Shown here: positions 22,701-30,232 of the stretch, piece by piece
Layout: the number at the start of each line of letters is the position of its first letter
Numbering within the stretch: the stretch's first letter is position 1
NCBI GenBank assembly: GCA_027306925.1
Contig: DAHUXW010000088.1
Location: 1 to 34,878 of the forward strand
Length of the DNA: 34,878 nt
Origin: Acidimicrobiaceae bacterium
GTDB lineage: Bacteria; Actinomycetota; Acidimicrobiia; Acidimicrobiales; Bog-793
Reading direction: 5' to 3'
Position numbers and translations under genes: made by a program
The notes under the pieces: generated by a model
Database searches by the model: none
What the model was told of the DNA's origin: nothing
Seen by the model: the letters and a program-made list of their open reading frames with translations, nothing else

Positions 22701-23861
22701 TCAGCCGACGGCCGCGCCCGGAGCGCCGCCGTCACCGCCGGACATCGGGCCGTGGCCGAAGCCCCGGCCATAGCCCGGGCCGAACCCGCCGGCCGAGCCG
22801 GCACCGAGCACGGCGACCGACTTCGCGGCGAGCGAGGTCGGCGACGTCGGGCTCCCGGTCGCGACGATCGTGTCACCGGCCTTCACCGACGCGAGGGAGG
22901 CCGATGCCGTCCCGGGCGAGGTGAACGCCGTCGAGCCGTCCGTCGTGACCGTGACGGTGGTCGCGGCTCCCGACGCGCCCGCACGCTCGGTGATCGTGAT
23001 CGTGCTCCCGGAGACCCCGGTCACGGTGCCCGCGACGCGAGGAAGCTCGACCGCGACGCTCGTCGCGTCGAGGTCGGTCTGGTTGGAGTCGAGCGTCCCG
23101 GTCGCGACGATCTCGACGCCCGAGGAGACGGCCGACGACGAGGCGACCGCGCCCGCCTGCGTGTACGCCGTCGAGGACGTCACGTGGATCGTCCGCTCGA
23201 AGCCCTGCGAGTCACGCACGACGATCGTCGAGCCGTCGTCGCTCACCACGCTCCCGGAGACCCTCGGACCGACGACGACGACCGATGCCGCGGTGGGCGA
23301 GGCCGAGCCGGCGGTCGCGGTCGTCGGCTGCACGTCGACGGTCTCGCCAGCGACGACCGCGCCCGACGTCGCGGTCGCGCCGAGGCGCGCGTACGTCGTC
23401 GACGAGTCCGTCGTCACGGTCACGCTCGACCCGGCGACCGGCGACCCGAGGAGGCCGTCGGAGCCGTCGAGGACCTCGATCGTGATCGAGCCGCTCCCGA
23501 CGGACGTGACGAGGCCCGTCAGACCGTGCCCGCCGAAGGGCCCGCCGGCGCGCCCTGCGACACCGAACGCGCCTCCCGGCGCGACGCGCGGCATCCTCGC
23601 CGGGCCCTGCGAACCGGCTGCCGGCGCGCCCGGCGAGGTGACCGCCGACTGCGGGGCCGTCGGGCCCGTGCCCGTCGCCGCCGACGCGATGCCGTAGCCG
23701 CCCGCCGCCGCTCCGACGACGAACGCGGCGCCCGTCGCTCCGGCGAGCACCCGATGGCCCCCGACGCTGCGGCGAATCCCGCCGCGGGGCCCCTTCGGCG
23801 CCTTGGTCGAGGGTCTGGCCGTGCCGGGATCCGTCGGACCGGCTGCTCCCTGCTGCTCCAT
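22701..23861 (-). CDS. Membrane-anchored protein with three DUF5666-like repeats
   Basis: This 386-residue protein has a basic N-terminal tail, one membrane helix at about 37-60 (VLAGATGAAFVVGAAAGGYG), a Pro/Gly-rich linker, and three repeats of about 75 residues (115-195, 200-270, 275-352). Each has the pattern 'V-x-G-S-I/T-I-x-V ... T-Y/F ... V-x-x-G-x-x-I/V', as in GLVTSVGSGSITIEV, VSGSVVSDDGSTIVV and VAGTVTGVSGSTITI. A Gly-rich tail closes it. DUF5666 domains are small beta-barrel folds seen on exported proteins; their ligand is unknown. The ATG at 23861 follows GGAGGAGG, which fixes the start. The repeats are rich in Thr/Ser/Ala and probably face outside. Confidence 0.82.
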   Translation of the reverse strand: MEQQGAAGPTDPGTARPSTKAPKGPRGGIRRSVGGHRVLAGATGAAFVVGAAAGGYGIASAATGTGPTAPQSAVTSPGAPAAGSQGPARMPRVAPGGAFGVAGRAGGPFGGHGLTGLVTSVGSGSITIEVLDGSDGLLGSPVAGSSVTVTTDSSTTYARLGATATSGAVVAGETVDVQPTTATAGSASPTAASVVVVGPRVSGSVVSDDGSTIVVRDSQGFERTIHVTSSTAYTQAGAVASSSAVSSGVEIVATGTLDSNQTDLDATSVAVELPRVAGTVTGVSGSTITITERAGASGAATTVTVTTDGSTAFTSPGTASASLASVKAGDTIVATGSPTSPTSLAAKSVAVLGAGSAGGFGPGYGRGFGHGPMSGGDGGAPGAAVG

Positions 23862-24170
23862 GTCGCTCCTCCTCCGTCGGGCGTCGGTCGCCCGCATCGC
23901 GGTGTGCCGACGTGGCGACCGCCGTGGGCGGCCGCCTCGAGGCGCGTTCACCTCGCCGGTAGTCCGAGCATGACGCCCCGACCTGGGACGACCCTGCGAG
24001 CACCCTGGGCAGCGGCACAGAACGTGCAAGTTCTTGCGCCCCACCGGGCACGCGGGCGGCGCGACGGGCACCCTCGCCGAGCGCCGTCCCGCCCGCCACC
24101 GGGGCGCGCCGGGTGCCGCCGTCCGGCATGCGAGTACGCTCGCAGCAGCGCAACGTCAAAGGGAGGGGCC
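23862..24170. other. Divergent intergenic region (no gene seen)
   Basis: This 309-base stretch separates the DUF5666-repeat gene (minus) from the nfeD-like gene (plus) and must hold both promoters. I see no protein gene I can support. The one notable element is GCAAG-TT-CTTGC (24026-24037), a short perfect inverted repeat. Ribosome sites for both genes lie at its ends. Confidence 0.4.
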
Positions 24171-24695
24171 ATGTGGGTGGTGGCCGGAGTCCTGCTCGGT
24201 GTAGTGGTCCTCGCGTCACTCGTCGGGCTCCACGTGGGTCCGCACGCGCACGCCGTCGCCGGCGTCGCTGGTGTCCTCGCCGCGGCATGGCTCGCGTTCA
24301 TGCTCGTCGACGGTGCGACCCGGCCGCTGCTCGTGGCGCTTCTCGTCGCTGACGTGGTCGTGTCGGGCGGGGTCGGCTTCGCCGCGTGGCGGGCGTTCGC
24401 GCTCCGCCGGGCGGGCGGAGGAGCCGGGGCGCACCACGGCATCGAAGCCGCGATGGGTGTCGCCGTCGGCCCCCTCGACCCGAGCGGCGTGGTCCGCGTC
24501 AAGGGCGAGAACTGGTCGGCGACCTCGTTGAACGGTCCCGCGCCCGCCGGTGCGAGCGTGCAGGTCATCAGCGTCGACGGCATCCGGCTGAACGTCTGGT
24601 GCGAGGAGCCCGCGCCGCTGGCCGGAGGCCGCGCGGCGGGCGAGCCGAGCGTGACACGACCACCTCGTGACGCGACAGGAAGGGGCGACCAATGA
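24171..24695 (+). CDS. NfeD-like membrane protein
   Basis: This 174-residue protein has three membrane helices in its first 80 residues (VVAGVLLGVVVLASLVGL, VAGVAGVLAAAWLAFMLVDG, LLVALLVADVVVSGGVGFAAW). A cytoplasmic or peripheral OB-fold domain (about 95-150) follows, with MGVAVGPLDPSGVVRVKGENW and VQVISVDGIRLNVW, the NfeD C-terminal pattern. There is no serine protease domain, so it is the short form. NfeD proteins pair with SPFH/stomatin proteins in membrane microdomains, and the next gene is exactly that, overlapping by four bases (ATGA). The start has a strong ribosome site (GGGAGGGG). Confidence 0.85.
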   Translation: MWVVAGVLLGVVVLASLVGLHVGPHAHAVAGVAGVLAAAWLAFMLVDGATRPLLVALLVADVVVSGGVGFAAWRAFALRRAGGGAGAHHGIEAAMGVAVGPLDPSGVVRVKGENWSATSLNGPAPAGASVQVISVDGIRLNVWCEEPAPLAGGRAAGEPSVTRPPRDATGRGDQ

Positions 24696-25717
24696 TCATC
24701 GCCATCATCGCCGTCGTGGTCGTGCTCGGGGCCCTCGTCGGCCTCGGCGCGTCGGTGAAGATCGTGCGCGAGTACCAGCGACTCGTGCTCTTCCGGCTCG
24801 GCCGCGCGGTCGGCACGAAGGGGCCGGGGCTCGTCTTCGTGAACCCCGTCACGGACCGGACGAGCCTCGTCGACCTGCGCGAGCAGTTTCTCGAGATCCC
24901 GCACCAGACCGCGATCACGAAGGACAACGCGCCGATCTCGATCGACTTCATCATCTTCTACAAGGTCGTGGACCCGCAGATGTCCGTGCTCACGGTGCAG
25001 AACTTCGCCGGCGCCGCGCTGAACGTCGCGTCCACGACCCTGCGCAGCGTCGTCGGTGACATGGCGCTCGACGACGTGCTGTCGAAGCGCGAGGACATGA
25101 ACGCGTCGCTCCGCGTCCGCCTCGACGACGTCACCGAGCGATGGGGCATGAAGGTGACGAGCGTCGAGGTGCGCGAGGTGAACCCCCCGCCCGGAGTCCA
25201 GGAAGCGATGACCCGCCAGATGTCGGCCGAGCGGACTCGGCGGGCAGCCGTGACCGAGGCCGAGGGGCGGAAGTCCGCGGCCATCCTCTCCGCGGAGGGC
25301 GAGCGGCAGGCCGCGATCACGCTCGCCGAAGGGCGCAAGGAGGCCGCGATCCTCGCCGCCGACGGCGAGCGCCAGTCCGCGGTGCTCCGCGCCGAGGGGT
25401 TCTCGGCCGGGCTCGAGGCGATCGTCGGGATGACGAGCGTCCTCGACGACAAGACGATGTTCCTCCAGTACCTCGAGACGCTCAAGCAGGTCGGGTCGTC
25501 GCCGTCGACCAAGCTCGTCGTGCCGATGGAGCTCACCGGGCTCCTGAGCAGCGTGAAGGGCCTGATCCCGCCGGCGATCGCCGCCCTTTCGCCCGACGGC
25601 ACCGACGCGTCGCCCGAGCGCGGCGCGGTCGTGGGGCAGGGCGGCCCCGGCGGTGGCACTCGGGAGGGCGCGCCGGGCGGCGGAGGGGGCGGCCCGGAAG
25701 CCGGCGGCGGGCGCTAG
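24692..25717 (+). CDS. SPFH/band 7 (stomatin-like) membrane protein
   Basis: This 341-residue protein has an N-terminal membrane helix (1-22) and an SPFH domain (about 25-190: VREYQRLVLFRLGRAVGTKGPGLVFVNP, FLEIPHQTAITKDNAPISID). A charged coiled region (about 180-235) has alternating AEGRKSAAIL / AEGERQAAIT / ADGERQSAVL units, where homologues form large cage-like oligomers. Most unusual is the C-terminal 35 or so residues, a Gly-rich low-complexity tail. The partner NfeD-like gene overlaps its start, and the pair probably organises membrane domains and controls membrane proteases such as FtsH (family knowledge). The stop lies 13 bases before the convergent dGTPase stop. Confidence 0.92.
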   Translation: MIIAIIAVVVVLGALVGLGASVKIVREYQRLVLFRLGRAVGTKGPGLVFVNPVTDRTSLVDLREQFLEIPHQTAITKDNAPISIDFIIFYKVVDPQMSVLTVQNFAGAALNVASTTLRSVVGDMALDDVLSKREDMNASLRVRLDDVTERWGMKVTSVEVREVNPPPGVQEAMTRQMSAERTRRAAVTEAEGRKSAAILSAEGERQAAITLAEGRKEAAILAADGERQSAVLRAEGFSAGLEAIVGMTSVLDDKTMFLQYLETLKQVGSSPSTKLVVPMELTGLLSSVKGLIPPAIAALSPDGTDASPERGAVVGQGGPGGGTREGAPGGGGGGPEAGGGR

Positions 25718-25730
25718 GGACGCGATCCCG

Positions 25731-26918
25731 CTACGCCGGCGCCTCCCCGAGCGCCCGCGCGCCTGACCGCAGGTCGAAGCCCCGCGGAAGATCGTCCTCG
25801 GGCCAGCCGAGGACGCGCACCGCCGCGTCGCACGCGTAGCGGTCGGTCATGCCTGCGACGTACGCGACCGCGCGCTGCGCGGCCGCGTCGCCCCCCCGGG
25901 AGTCCGCGAGCTCCTGCGCCGGGTGCTCGCGCACGAAGTGCTCGACGAGCGCGCCGAGCACACGACGGACCGCCATTGCCTGCTCCGCCGCCTCCGGGCG
26001 CGTGTAGACGCGTGCGTAGTTGAACTCCCGGAGCGCCGCGAGCGCGGCGGCCCCGCGCTCGCTCATGGCGACGGTCCCAGCCGCAGCGGTCGTGTCGACG
26101 AGGTCGGCGACGAAGTAGCGGAGCTGCCCGGCGCGGACGGTTCCGCACGCGGTCGCGACCTCCGGTGGCAGCTCGCTCGGGGACACGATCCGCGCCGCGG
26201 CCGCGTCCTCGAGGTCGTGCGCGCAGTACGCGATGCGGTCCGCCCAGCTCACGACCTCGCCCTCCGGCGTCGACGGCGCGGGGCGCGACCAGGAGTGGTT
26301 CCGCACCCCGTCGAGCACCTCGGCCGTGAGGTTCAACGGGGCAAGGACGACGTCCGCACCCCACACCGCGTGGTCGTACCCGCCGGCGAGGAACGGCGAG
26401 AACGCGTCCTCGCTCGCGTGACCGCCCGGGCCGTGCCCGCAGTCGTGGCCGAGCGCGATGGCCTCGGCGAGCGCGACGTTCAGCCGCAACGCCCGGGCGA
26501 TGGCCGTCGCGACCTGCGCGACCTCGAGCGCGTGAGTGAGTCGCGTGCGCTGGTGGTCGTCGGGGAAGACGAACACCTGGGTCTTGCCCGCGAGCCGCCG
26601 GAACGCCGTCGAGTGCAGGATCCGGTCGCGGTCGCGCTCGAAGCACGTCCGGCGCGGGTCGGGCTCCTCGGGGCGCTCCCGGCGACCGGCGCCCGAGGCG
26701 CGCGTCGCACCGGGCGCGAGCAGCTCGTCCTCCTCGCGCTCGCGCTCCTCGCGGCCGCGCGGCCCGAGGGGCCCCACGCGCGCCGCTCCACCGGGGCGCG
26801 CCGTGCGGAACCCGGGCGCCGCCGCATGGCCGTGCATGGTCGCCGTCCACGCGAGCACCCGCGCAGACGCCCCCCTCTCAGGCGCCGCGCTGCCGAGCGG
26901 CACGTCGCCTGAGTCCAT
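25731..26918 (-). CDS. dgt: dGTPase-family HD-domain triphosphohydrolase
   Basis: This 395-residue enzyme of the dNTP triphosphohydrolase family releases triphosphate from deoxynucleotides and helps set dNTP pools. Motifs in order: the start of homology RDRILHSTAFRRLAGKTQVFVFPDDHQRTRLTHALEV (first His), then LGHDCGHGPGGHASEDAF (HD pair), VRNHSW, and VSWADRIAYCAHDLEDA with the last metal Asp. The first 75 residues are a charged low-complexity extension. The ATG at 26918 was chosen because TACGCT lies six bases before it (leaderless pattern). An ATG at 26837 is an alternative that would shorten the tail. Regulators of this family use single-strand DNA or dNTP binding; nothing here shows which applies. 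Confidence 0.9.
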   Translation of the reverse strand: MDSGDVPLGSAAPERGASARVLAWTATMHGHAAAPGFRTARPGGAARVGPLGPRGREEREREEDELLAPGATRASGAGRRERPEEPDPRRTCFERDRDRILHSTAFRRLAGKTQVFVFPDDHQRTRLTHALEVAQVATAIARALRLNVALAEAIALGHDCGHGPGGHASEDAFSPFLAGGYDHAVWGADVVLAPLNLTAEVLDGVRNHSWSRPAPSTPEGEVVSWADRIAYCAHDLEDAAAARIVSPSELPPEVATACGTVRAGQLRYFVADLVDTTAAAGTVAMSERGAAALAALREFNYARVYTRPEAAEQAMAVRRVLGALVEHFVREHPAQELADSRGGDAAAQRAVAYVAGMTDRYACDAAVRVLGWPEDDLPRGFDLRSGARALGEAPA

Positions 26919-26924
26919 ACGGCG

Positions 26925-26930
26925 AGCGTA
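26925..26930 (-). promoter_or_regulatory. -10 element for leaderless dgt
   Basis: TACGCT on the minus strand, six bases, then the ATG at 26918. There is no ribosome site before the ATG. The spacing is identical to that at 10348 and 28262. Confidence 0.45.
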
Positions 26931-27014
26931 CGCCGCGGCTGTCTCGTCGGCGCCCCCCCCACGCGCTGCAGCGGGTCGGGACGGTCCCACCGGGATCACG
27001 CCGTGCCGGCGGGA

Positions 27015-28181
27015 TCAGGAGACGCTGAGCTCCGAGCGGTAGACGCGGGCCGGGCCGAGCTCCACGATCCGCGCCGCGAGCGCGGCGAACACGGCCGCGA
27101 CCTCGCCGTCCGGGTCCACGACGGCCGCCGGGCGCCCGTCGTCCGCGCCCTCGCGGACCTCCGGCACGAGCGGGACCTGCGCGAGCAGGGGCACCGAGAG
27201 CGCGCTCGCGAGCGCCTCTCCGCCACCCGAGCCGAACAGCTCGTATCGCACGCCGTCCGGGGTCACGAAGCACGACATGTTCTCGACGACCCCGCGAAGG
27301 GGCAACCGGAGCTGGCGAGCGAGGGCGCCGGCCCGTTGCGCGACGCGCTGCGCGGCGGGCTGCGGGGTCGTCACGACGTACAGCTCGGCGCGCGGGAGCT
27401 GCTGGGCGACCGAGAGCGCGACGTCGCCCGTTCCGGGAGGCATGTCGACGACGAGGAAGTCCGGGGCACCCCAGTGGACGTCGAGCAGGAACTGCTCGAG
27501 CGCCTTGTGGAGCATCGGGCCCCGCCACGCGACCGCCTTGTCCTCGTCGACGAAGAAGCCGGTCGACATCGTCCGGACGCCGTGGACGACCGGCGGCACG
27601 ATCGTCCGCCCGACGAGGATCGGCGGGTGGTCGACGCCGAGCATTCGCGGGACCGAGAATCCCGTGATGTCCGCGTCGAGCAGACCGACCGCGTACCCGG
27701 CGCGGGCGAGCGCGACGGCGAGGTTCACCGTGACCGTCGACTTGCCGACGCCGCCCTTGCCGGACGCGATCGCGAGGACGCGCGTCCGGCTGCGCGACGC
27801 GGCGAGCGGGCTCGTCCGCGCACCGGGGCCGCCGTGCGGCGTGCCACCGCCGGCCAGCGCCTCGACGGCGCCGTCCGAGTCGAGCTCGCGGAGCCGCACC
27901 TCGAGCGTCGACCGCTCGTCCTCGGTCATCGCCTGGAGCTCCACGCAAAGGTCGCCGCCGACGAGCGGAGCGAGCGCTCGCGCCACGGCGCCGCGCAGCT
28001 CGTCCGCCGCCGGGTACCGCTCGACCGGCACCGCGACGAGGACCTCCGCGCCCGCCTCGCGACGTGCCACACGCCGGACGGTCCCGAGCTCGCCGAGCGT
28101 GTGGAACAGGCCCGGGTCGACGACCGGGGCGAGCGCGGCGAGCAGCTCGTCGTCGACGTCATCCCGTGATCTTCGACCCAT
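27015..28181 (-). CDS. mrp: Mrp/ApbC-type iron-sulfur cluster carrier ATPase
   Basis: This 388-residue protein has an N-terminal MIP18/DUF59-like domain (about 5-95) followed by a ParA/MinD-class ATPase domain. Motifs are LAIASGKGGVGKSTVTVNLA at 137-156, GLLDADITGFSVPRMLG, FLVVDMPPGTGDVALS and NMSCFVTPDGVRYELFGSGGG. Mrp proteins receive and hand on iron-sulfur clusters. The CXXC pair found in many Mrp proteins near the NMS motif is absent: only one Cys remains, as seen in actinobacterial relatives such as that of M. tuberculosis. The ATG at 28181 has only a weak GGGG ribosome site. It is divergent, with 92 bases between starts, from a SufR-like regulator and a cysteine desulfurase gene. Confidence 0.92.
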   Translation of the reverse strand: MGRRSRDDVDDELLAALAPVVDPGLFHTLGELGTVRRVARREAGAEVLVAVPVERYPAADELRGAVARALAPLVGGDLCVELQAMTEDERSTLEVRLRELDSDGAVEALAGGGTPHGGPGARTSPLAASRSRTRVLAIASGKGGVGKSTVTVNLAVALARAGYAVGLLDADITGFSVPRMLGVDHPPILVGRTIVPPVVHGVRTMSTGFFVDEDKAVAWRGPMLHKALEQFLLDVHWGAPDFLVVDMPPGTGDVALSVAQQLPRAELYVVTTPQPAAQRVAQRAGALARQLRLPLRGVVENMSCFVTPDGVRYELFGSGGGEALASALSVPLLAQVPLVPEVREGADDGRPAAVVDPDGEVAAVFAALAARIVELGPARVYRSELSVS

Positions 28182-28261
28182 CGCGCGCCCCGTCTCGAGC
28201 CCGTGCCCCGGTCGTCGCGCGGGCGCCAGGCGCCGGAGCGTCCGCGGGACACCGCCGCCGG

Positions 28262-28267
28262 TACGAT
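28262..28267 (+). promoter_or_regulatory. -10 element of leaderless sufR-like gene
   Basis: TACGAT, then six bases (AGCCCC), then the GTG at 28274. This puts transcription start at the start codon. It lies in the 92-base gap shared with mrp, where an autoregulatory operator would be expected, but I saw no clear palindrome there. Confidence 0.5.
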
Positions 28268-28273
28268 AGCCCC

Positions 28274-29053
28274 GTGGACGACGTCGCGGACCCGCCGGCG
28301 GTGGGCGCGACCGGCGCCCGGAGCACGCGAGGCGGGGCGGCGCTCGGCGACCGGGCCGCTCCCGACGACGAGTCCTTCTCCGCGGTCGTCGCGGCGGTGA
28401 CCTCCGCCTTCGGGGACGCGACCAGGCGGCAGATCTTCCTTTTCGCACGGGACTCCGACGGCGTGACCGCCGCGGAGATCGCGCGCCGGTTCGCGCTCCA
28501 CCCGAACGTCGCGCGCCACCACCTCGACAAGCTCGCCGCGGGCGGCTACCTCGAGGTGTCCCTCGACCACGGCGGGTCGGGCGCGGGGCGCCCGGCGAAG
28601 CGCTACCGCCGATCGCCGCGTTCTGCGGCGCTCCCGGCACCGCCGCGTCCCGACGAGCTCGTCGTCACGCTCCTCGTGCGCGCGCTCGACCTGCTCGAGC
28701 CCGAGATCGCCTCGCGCATGGCCTACGACGTCGGCGAGCAGTACGGCCGCTCGCTCGCGGCTCAGATGGCTCCCGGCGACCAGCAGCGGTCGATGCGCGC
28801 GGCGATGCTCGCGATCGCCGACTCCCTCACCGCGCACGGCTTCGCGGCCCACGCCGAGGTCCGGGGGCCCGGCACGGCGATCGTGCGCGACCACTGCCCG
28901 TTCGGCGAGGTCGTCGCGCGCCACCCCGTGCTCTGCTCGGTCGACCGTGGGATGGTGCAGGGCCTGCTCACCGGCCTGTGTGGCGACGAGATCCCCGTAC
29001 AGATGTCCTCGCGTGCGCTCGGAGACGACTCGTGCGCGAGCGTCGCGGGCTGA
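28274..29053 (+). CDS. SufR-like iron-sulfur-sensing transcriptional regulator
   Basis: This 259-residue regulator has an N-terminal winged helix (about 45-112): FGDATRRQIFLFARDSDGVTAAEIARRFALHPNVARHHLDKLAAGGYLEV. The C-terminal half carries four cysteines, Cys208 (DHCPFGEVVARHP), Cys221 (VLC), Cys236 (GLC) and Cys254 (DSC). The first pair, C-x12-C within 'HCPF..V....P.LC', matches SufR-family repressors, which bind an Fe-S cluster and control iron-sulfur assembly genes. The later spacings (x14 and x17) differ from the cyanobacterial pattern, so the last ligand may be different. The neighbours are mrp and a cysteine desulfurase, which supports the role. The GTG start follows a leaderless-type -10. 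Confidence 0.82.
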   Translation: MDDVADPPAVGATGARSTRGGAALGDRAAPDDESFSAVVAAVTSAFGDATRRQIFLFARDSDGVTAAEIARRFALHPNVARHHLDKLAAGGYLEVSLDHGGSGAGRPAKRYRRSPRSAALPAPPRPDELVVTLLVRALDLLEPEIASRMAYDVGEQYGRSLAAQMAPGDQQRSMRAAMLAIADSLTAHGFAAHAEVRGPGTAIVRDHCPFGEVVARHPVLCSVDRGMVQGLLTGLCGDEIPVQMSSRALGDDSCASVAG

Positions 29054-29069
29054 GCCCCCCGACGCGCCG

Positions 29070-30227
29070 TTGAGCTCGCGGCACTACCTGGACCACGCGT
29101 CGAGCTCGCCGCTGCGCCCGGAGGCCGCCGACGCGATCGCCGGGTGGGCGCGCTCGGGGACGTACGCGGACCCGGGACGCCAGCACGTCGAGGGCCACGT
29201 CGTGCGCGACGCCGTCGAGCACGCTCGCAAGGACGTCGCCGCGCTGCTCGGCGCGCGGCCGCGCGAGGTCGTGTTCACCTCCGGCGGCACCGAGGCGGCG
29301 AACACGGCGTGCTCGCGCGTCCGTGACGGCGCGGCGGCGCCGGGGCCGATGGACGTCTCGCCCGCCGAGCACGCCGCGGTGCGCCTCGCGGCCCGGCGGT
29401 GCGGGCAGGTCGTCGAGGTCGGGATCGACGGCGTCGGCCGGATCGACCTCGAGCGCCTCGAGGACGCGCTCGTCGAGCGCGCCGGGCGGCCCCGGCCGGC
29501 GCTCGTCCACTGCCAGTGGGCGAACCACGAGGTCGGAACCGTGCAGCCGGTCGCGGCGGTCGTCGAGCTCAGCCACCGCCACGGCGTCGCCGTCCACGTC
29601 GACGCGTGCGCGGCGCTCGGCCACGTGCGCGTCGACGCCGCCGAGCTCGGGGCGGACCTCGTGTCCGTGAGCGCGCACAAGGTCGGCGGCCCGCCCGGTG
29701 TCGGCGCGCTCGTCGTCCGGCGGCCGGCGCGCGTCGCGCCGCTGCTCGTGGGCGGCGACCAGGAGCGGGGCCGCCGGGCGGGCATGGAGAACGTGCCGGG
29801 GATCCTCGCGTTCGGGGCCGTCGCCCGTGCGCTCGCGTACGCCGGGGCGATCGACGAGGCCGCGTCGCAAGCGCGCGAGCGGACCGACGCGCTGCTCGCC
29901 GCCGCGCTCGCCGTCGACGGGGTCGTCGCGTACGGCGACACCGACGACCGGGTGCCGCACATCGTCTGCCTCGGCGTCGCCGGCGTCGAAGCCGAGGCGG
30001 TCCTGCTCGGGCTGGACCAGGCGGGCGTCGCCGTCCACTCGGGCTCGGCGTGCTCGTCCGAGGCCTTCGAGCCGTCGCCGGTGCTCGAGGCGATGGGAGT
30101 CGACGCGCACCGCTCGATCCGCGTCTCGGTCGGCTGGTCGACCACCGACGACGACGTCGAGGCGTTCGCTCGGCGATTCGCCGAGGTCGTGCGCCGCCTG
30201 CGCGACCTCGCGCCGACGACCGCCTGA
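29070..30227 (+). CDS. Cysteine desulfurase (NifS/IscS-type, PLP-dependent)
   Basis: This 385-residue aminotransferase-fold enzyme takes sulfur from cysteine for iron-sulfur clusters or tRNA thiolation. It shows YLDHASSSPLRPEA at the start, VVFTSGGTEAANTA, AEHAAV with His101, ANHEVGTVQP, VHVDACAALG with Asp178, and SAHKVGGPPGVGAL with the cofactor-binding Lys204. The persulfide-forming Cys328 is in HSGSACSSEAFEPS, on the short loop typical of the NifS/IscS branch. The start is taken as the TTG at 29070, directly before homology begins. No ribosome site is visible, so translation may be coupled to the sufR-like gene, which ends 16 bases earlier. It forms an operon with that regulator. The substrate partner (a scaffold or MnmA) is not in the window. 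Confidence 0.92.
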   Translation: MSSRHYLDHASSSPLRPEAADAIAGWARSGTYADPGRQHVEGHVVRDAVEHARKDVAALLGARPREVVFTSGGTEAANTACSRVRDGAAAPGPMDVSPAEHAAVRLAARRCGQVVEVGIDGVGRIDLERLEDALVERAGRPRPALVHCQWANHEVGTVQPVAAVVELSHRHGVAVHVDACAALGHVRVDAAELGADLVSVSAHKVGGPPGVGALVVRRPARVAPLLVGGDQERGRRAGMENVPGILAFGAVARALAYAGAIDEAASQARERTDALLAAALAVDGVVAYGDTDDRVPHIVCLGVAGVEAEAVLLGLDQAGVAVHSGSACSSEAFEPSPVLEAMGVDAHRSIRVSVGWSTTDDDVEAFARRFAEVVRRLRDLAPTTA

Positions 30228-30232
30228 GCGGC

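Noticed and set aside
20195-22876. Single 893-residue minus-strand frame that would fuse upstream sequence with the second ATPase
   Set aside because: Homology to the second ATPase starts at the GTG at 21379. Upstream of it the frame is only an out-of-frame reading of the first ATPase and DUF3107 genes.
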